This document shows, in pieces, positions 61,747 to 64,000 of a stretch of DNA of 64,000 bases. The stretch lies in contig NC_048546.1 of NCBI RefSeq assembly GCF_902806685.2, positions 1,860,001-1,924,000 of the forward strand, read 5' to 3'. Source of the DNA: Maniola hyperantus (taxonomy: Eukaryota > Arthropoda > Insecta > Lepidoptera > Nymphalidae). The first letter of the stretch is position 1, and each line of letters begins with the position of its first letter. The notes beneath the pieces are model-generated. The model ran no database searches. It saw nothing but the letters and a program-made list of their open reading frames with translations, and was not told the origin of the DNA. The position numbers and the translations under genes were made by a program.

Positions 61747-61830
61747 TGTTGCTACAAGTTCCAACTTCGTGAAAGTTTGTCCGTAAATAATGAACGGACT
61801 TTCAAAGCTAACCTAGGTCCGTACTCTATA
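61747..61830 (+). repeat. Repeat F, copy 1
   Basis: GTTGCTACAAGTTCCAACTT, CGTGAAAGTTTGTCCG and GAACGGACTTTCAAA; recurs at 63318-63390. GTCCGT...ACGGAC makes a small hairpin. Confidence 0.6.
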
Positions 61831-61843
61831 GGGTTGGTCAGAA

Positions 61844-62165
61844 TCATCATCATCATCATCAACAACCGATAGACGTCCAGTGCTGGACATAGGTCTCTTG
61901 TATGGACTTCCATACGCCACGGTCTTGCGCCGCCTGAATCCAGCGGTTCCCTGCGACTCGTCTGATGTCGTCCGTCCACCTTATGGGGAAACTTCCAACG
62001 CTGCGTCTTCCGGTGCGAGATCGCCATTCCAGCACCTTGGGACCCTATCGTCTATCGGTTTTACGAACTATGTGCTCTGCCCATTGTCACTTCAGCTTCG
62101 CAACCCGTTGAGCTATGTCGGTTACTCTAGTTCTCCTACGGATCTCCTCATTTCTGATTTGGTCG
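61844..62165 (-). pseudogene. RTE-type LINE C-terminus, minus
   Basis: From ATCATCATCATCATCAACAA through the complement of the RVAGSRWIQAAQDRGV region to TCCTACGGATCTCCTCATTT, i.e. the IRNEEIRRR part. The longest of the three truncated copies of this subfamily after 4798. Confidence 0.75.
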
Positions 62166-62179
62166 GAATTATAGCTTTA

Positions 62180-62761
62180 CTAGCTTCTGCCCGCAGCTTC
62201 GCCCGCGTATCCTACAGGAAACAAATAGCATTTTTTTTTCAGAAACAAACATTTTAACATCAGGACGCGCACCCTGCATGGCCTGCACCAGCAAAACCTT
62301 CCAACCCCCAAACCCCCATTTCATCCCTTTATAGGGGGTGTGTGTCATAGTCGTTTCTTAACTGACACCTAACCTCAAGAAAAAACCTACTTTCCAAAGT
62401 TCAAGTTAATAATATCAATAATTAAAACTTTCCCATACAAACTTTCATCCCCTATTTTACCACCCTTATAGGCAAATTTTCCAAAAATCCTGAAACACGT
62501 ATTTCTTCATTTGTAACCGAAAAGCCAAATACCAATTTTCATGCAAATAACTTGAAAAATGACGGACTTTCATACAAACTTCCATCCCCCATTTAACCCA
62601 CTTAGGGGTGGAATTTCTAAAAATCCTTTCTTACTGGTTACCTACTCTGTACAAAGAATAGACCCTCCAAATTTCATGTCTTTAGGACCAGTGGTTTAGG
62701 CTGTGCGTTGATATATATATGTCAGTCAGTCAGTCAGGACTTTGAATTTTATATATATAGA
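62180..62761 (-). mobile_element. Hel-3 Helitron-like element, full-length
   Basis: Minus strand starts TCTATATATATAAAATTCAA and ends AGCTAG (62180-62183) with hairpin CGCGGGCGAAGCTGCGGGC. A single internal unit, unlike 56815-57685. Confidence 0.75.
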
Positions 62762-63101
62762 TTTTATTGATACTAAGTAAAGTTTAGAGGTAAAGGTTTT
62801 TGTCTACTGCTATAATATGTTTGGGTGTATCAAATTAAAACCAAACAAGATTGTACTGTCATTATTTTACGGTCAATGTAACTAATGATTGTAAGCTTAT
62901 TATTCGTGGTTTAACAACATAGTAATTATTGTCCCGCGTCGTAACCACGACTCATGCAACTGAGTCGAACTAGTAGACGACTAAAATCATAAACGTTTTT
63001 TTTTATTTATTCTAAAAATCATAAACGTATTAGGTACTTGGTTAAAATATTCAACTCATACGAGCATGTTGAAGTCAATGTCAAGGTTGCACACACAAAA
63101 G
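62762..63101. other. Unassigned interval
   Basis: Nothing recognised. Confidence 0.4.
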
Positions 63102-63266
63102 CAGTGGCGTGCACAGAGTTCGAAGCCAGGGTAAGCATTAGTAAAATAGGCCTTGGATACACCTTATATAGACTTACTGAATGGTAAGTCATAAAGAAAA
63201 ATGGGCACCGGTCATTTTAACTAGGGTAAGCAGTACTTTTATGCCTCTATGAATCGCACGCCACTG
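63102..63266. mobile_element. hAT-like MITE, intact
   Basis: CAGTGGCGTGCA at the left; GCACGCCACTG at the right; exact 8-bp duplication CACAAAAG at 63094-63101 and 63267-63274. Same family as 52536-52681. Confidence 0.9.
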
Positions 63267-63317
63267 CACAAAAGATAGCTGATCTAAAATAGCTCGGCTA
63301 AATCTAGCGCGCTCCAT

Positions 63318-63390
63318 TGCGCTCCGTTGCTACAAGTTCTAACTTCGTGAAAGTTTATCCGTAAATAATGAACGGACTTTCAAAACTTAG
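63318..63390 (+). repeat. Repeat F, copy 2
   Basis: See 61747-61830. Confidence 0.6.
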
Positions 63391-63474
63391 GTACACTACG
63401 TTCGTAAATCTTAAGGTTGGTTGGTAATACGGAATTCTAGCTCTATTTTAGTAATTTTTGTCTTTTGTTATAGG

Positions 63475-63876
63475 TTTTTAGGGTTCCGTACCTCAAAAGG
63501 AAAAACGGAACCCTTATAGGATCACTTTGTTGTCTGTCTGTCTGTCTGTCTGTCAAGAAACCTACAGGGTACTTCCCGTTGACCTAGAATCATGAAATTA
63601 GGCAGGTAGGTGGGTCTTATAGCTGGCTTTAGAGGAAAAATCCGAAAACCGTGTATTTAGGGTTAGATCACACAAAAAAAATTAAATTGTGGTTATGAAC
63701 TAATAATTATTATTTTCAATATTCAAGTAAGATAACTATATCAAGTGGGGTATCACATGAAAGGGCTTTACCTGTGCATTCTAAAACGTATTTTTATTTA
63801 TTTTTATGCATCATAGTTTTTGAATTATCGTGCAAAAGGTCGAAATGTCGATTGCAGTACGGAACCCTCAGTGTGC
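63475..63876 (-). repeat. R3 repeat, minus
   Basis: TTTTTAGGGTTCCGTACCTC to GCAGTACGGAACCCTCAGTG; the GGCCAAGTGCGAG end is cut off by the next MITE end. Confidence 0.75.
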
Positions 63877-63917
63877 GAGGCGTCCCCCCGCCTTATACCC
63901 CGATTGCCATTTTTATA
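63868..63917. mobile_element. End of the ATGGCAATCGGGG MITE
   Basis: CCGCCTTATACCCCGATTGC and CATTT match the right end of 48644-48795. Confidence 0.5.
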
Positions 63918-64000
63918 GGTACCTACTAATTTCGTTTTTTTATTCAATGATGTTGGGCCACTATTATAATATTATGACAACTATAACTATAAAATTCATA

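Noticed and set aside
61880..62257. 125-codon plus-strand frame
   Set aside because: It is the antisense of the RTE LINE end and then enters Hel-3.

Overview
This window looks like a gene-poor, transposon-saturated stretch of a lepidopteran (butterfly or moth) nuclear genome. The reasons are its AT-rich composition with GTAGGTA/TACCTAC-rich low-complexity DNA, several repeat types I recognise as common in Lepidoptera, and spliceosomal-type sites. I found no complete host gene. The longest open frames belong to decayed retrotransposons or to a minisatellite. There is no sign of bacterial, organellar or viral gene organisation. Family names below are my own labels, because no database could be searched.

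Recurring families. SINE-A has a tRNA-Phe-like head and a poly-A tail. SINE-B has a tRNA-Arg(TCT)-like head and a GATGAT tail. SINE-C has a tRNA-like head starting CCTGGCGCAGTGGT. Hel-1 to Hel-4 are short Helitron-like elements: they start TC after an A, end in a small hairpin plus CTAG, and are followed mostly by T. R3 is a ~430 bp repeat running from GGCCAAGTGCGAG to ACGGAACCCTAAAAA. Other groups are RTE-type LINE 3' ends, Jockey/CR1-like LINE fragments, one LINE with a restriction-like endonuclease, and many TIR or foldback elements (hAT-like, P-like, PIF/Harbinger-like, unclassified).

Layout. 0-9 kb: a foldback element split by a SINE, Hel-1/Hel-2 copies, SINE-B copies and a duplicated 150-200 bp block, RTE and Jockey-like LINE ends, and MITE-G. 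9-14.4 kb: a 16-bp tandem repeat, then the best-preserved retrotransposon (11061-13464). It has an exact 10-bp target duplication and sits inside one of two copies of a flanking repeat. 14.6-16.2 kb: a 490 bp P-like element retaining a THAP-type first exon, and a hAT-like MITE with exact 8-bp duplications. 16-25 kb: mixed MITEs, R3, SINEs and a GC-rich foldback. 25-31 kb: an RTE fragment, a fairly unique stretch, and two neighbouring minisatellites (87 bp x 6 and 92 bp x 7). 31-47 kb: a Jockey/CR1-like LINE with a frameshift, then Hel-1/2/3, SINE and R3 copies and a GC-rich MITE. 47-52.7 kb: an exon-like segment, Hel-4, RTE ends and SINE-C. 52.8-55.75 kb: a three-level nest (SINE-B split by SINE-A split by a 2466 bp TA-flanked DNA element). 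56-64 kb: Hel-2/Hel-3 copies, foldbacks including a 41-bp near-perfect palindrome, RTE ends, a hAT-like MITE and R3.

Nothing here forms an operon or pathway. The coherent story is transposon history: nesting order, target duplications, frameshifts in decayed copies and short derivatives of longer elements. Two plus-strand segments bounded by good splice signals (21835-21959 and 47676-47728) raise the possibility that the window lies in the long 5' introns of a host gene. That is inference only.
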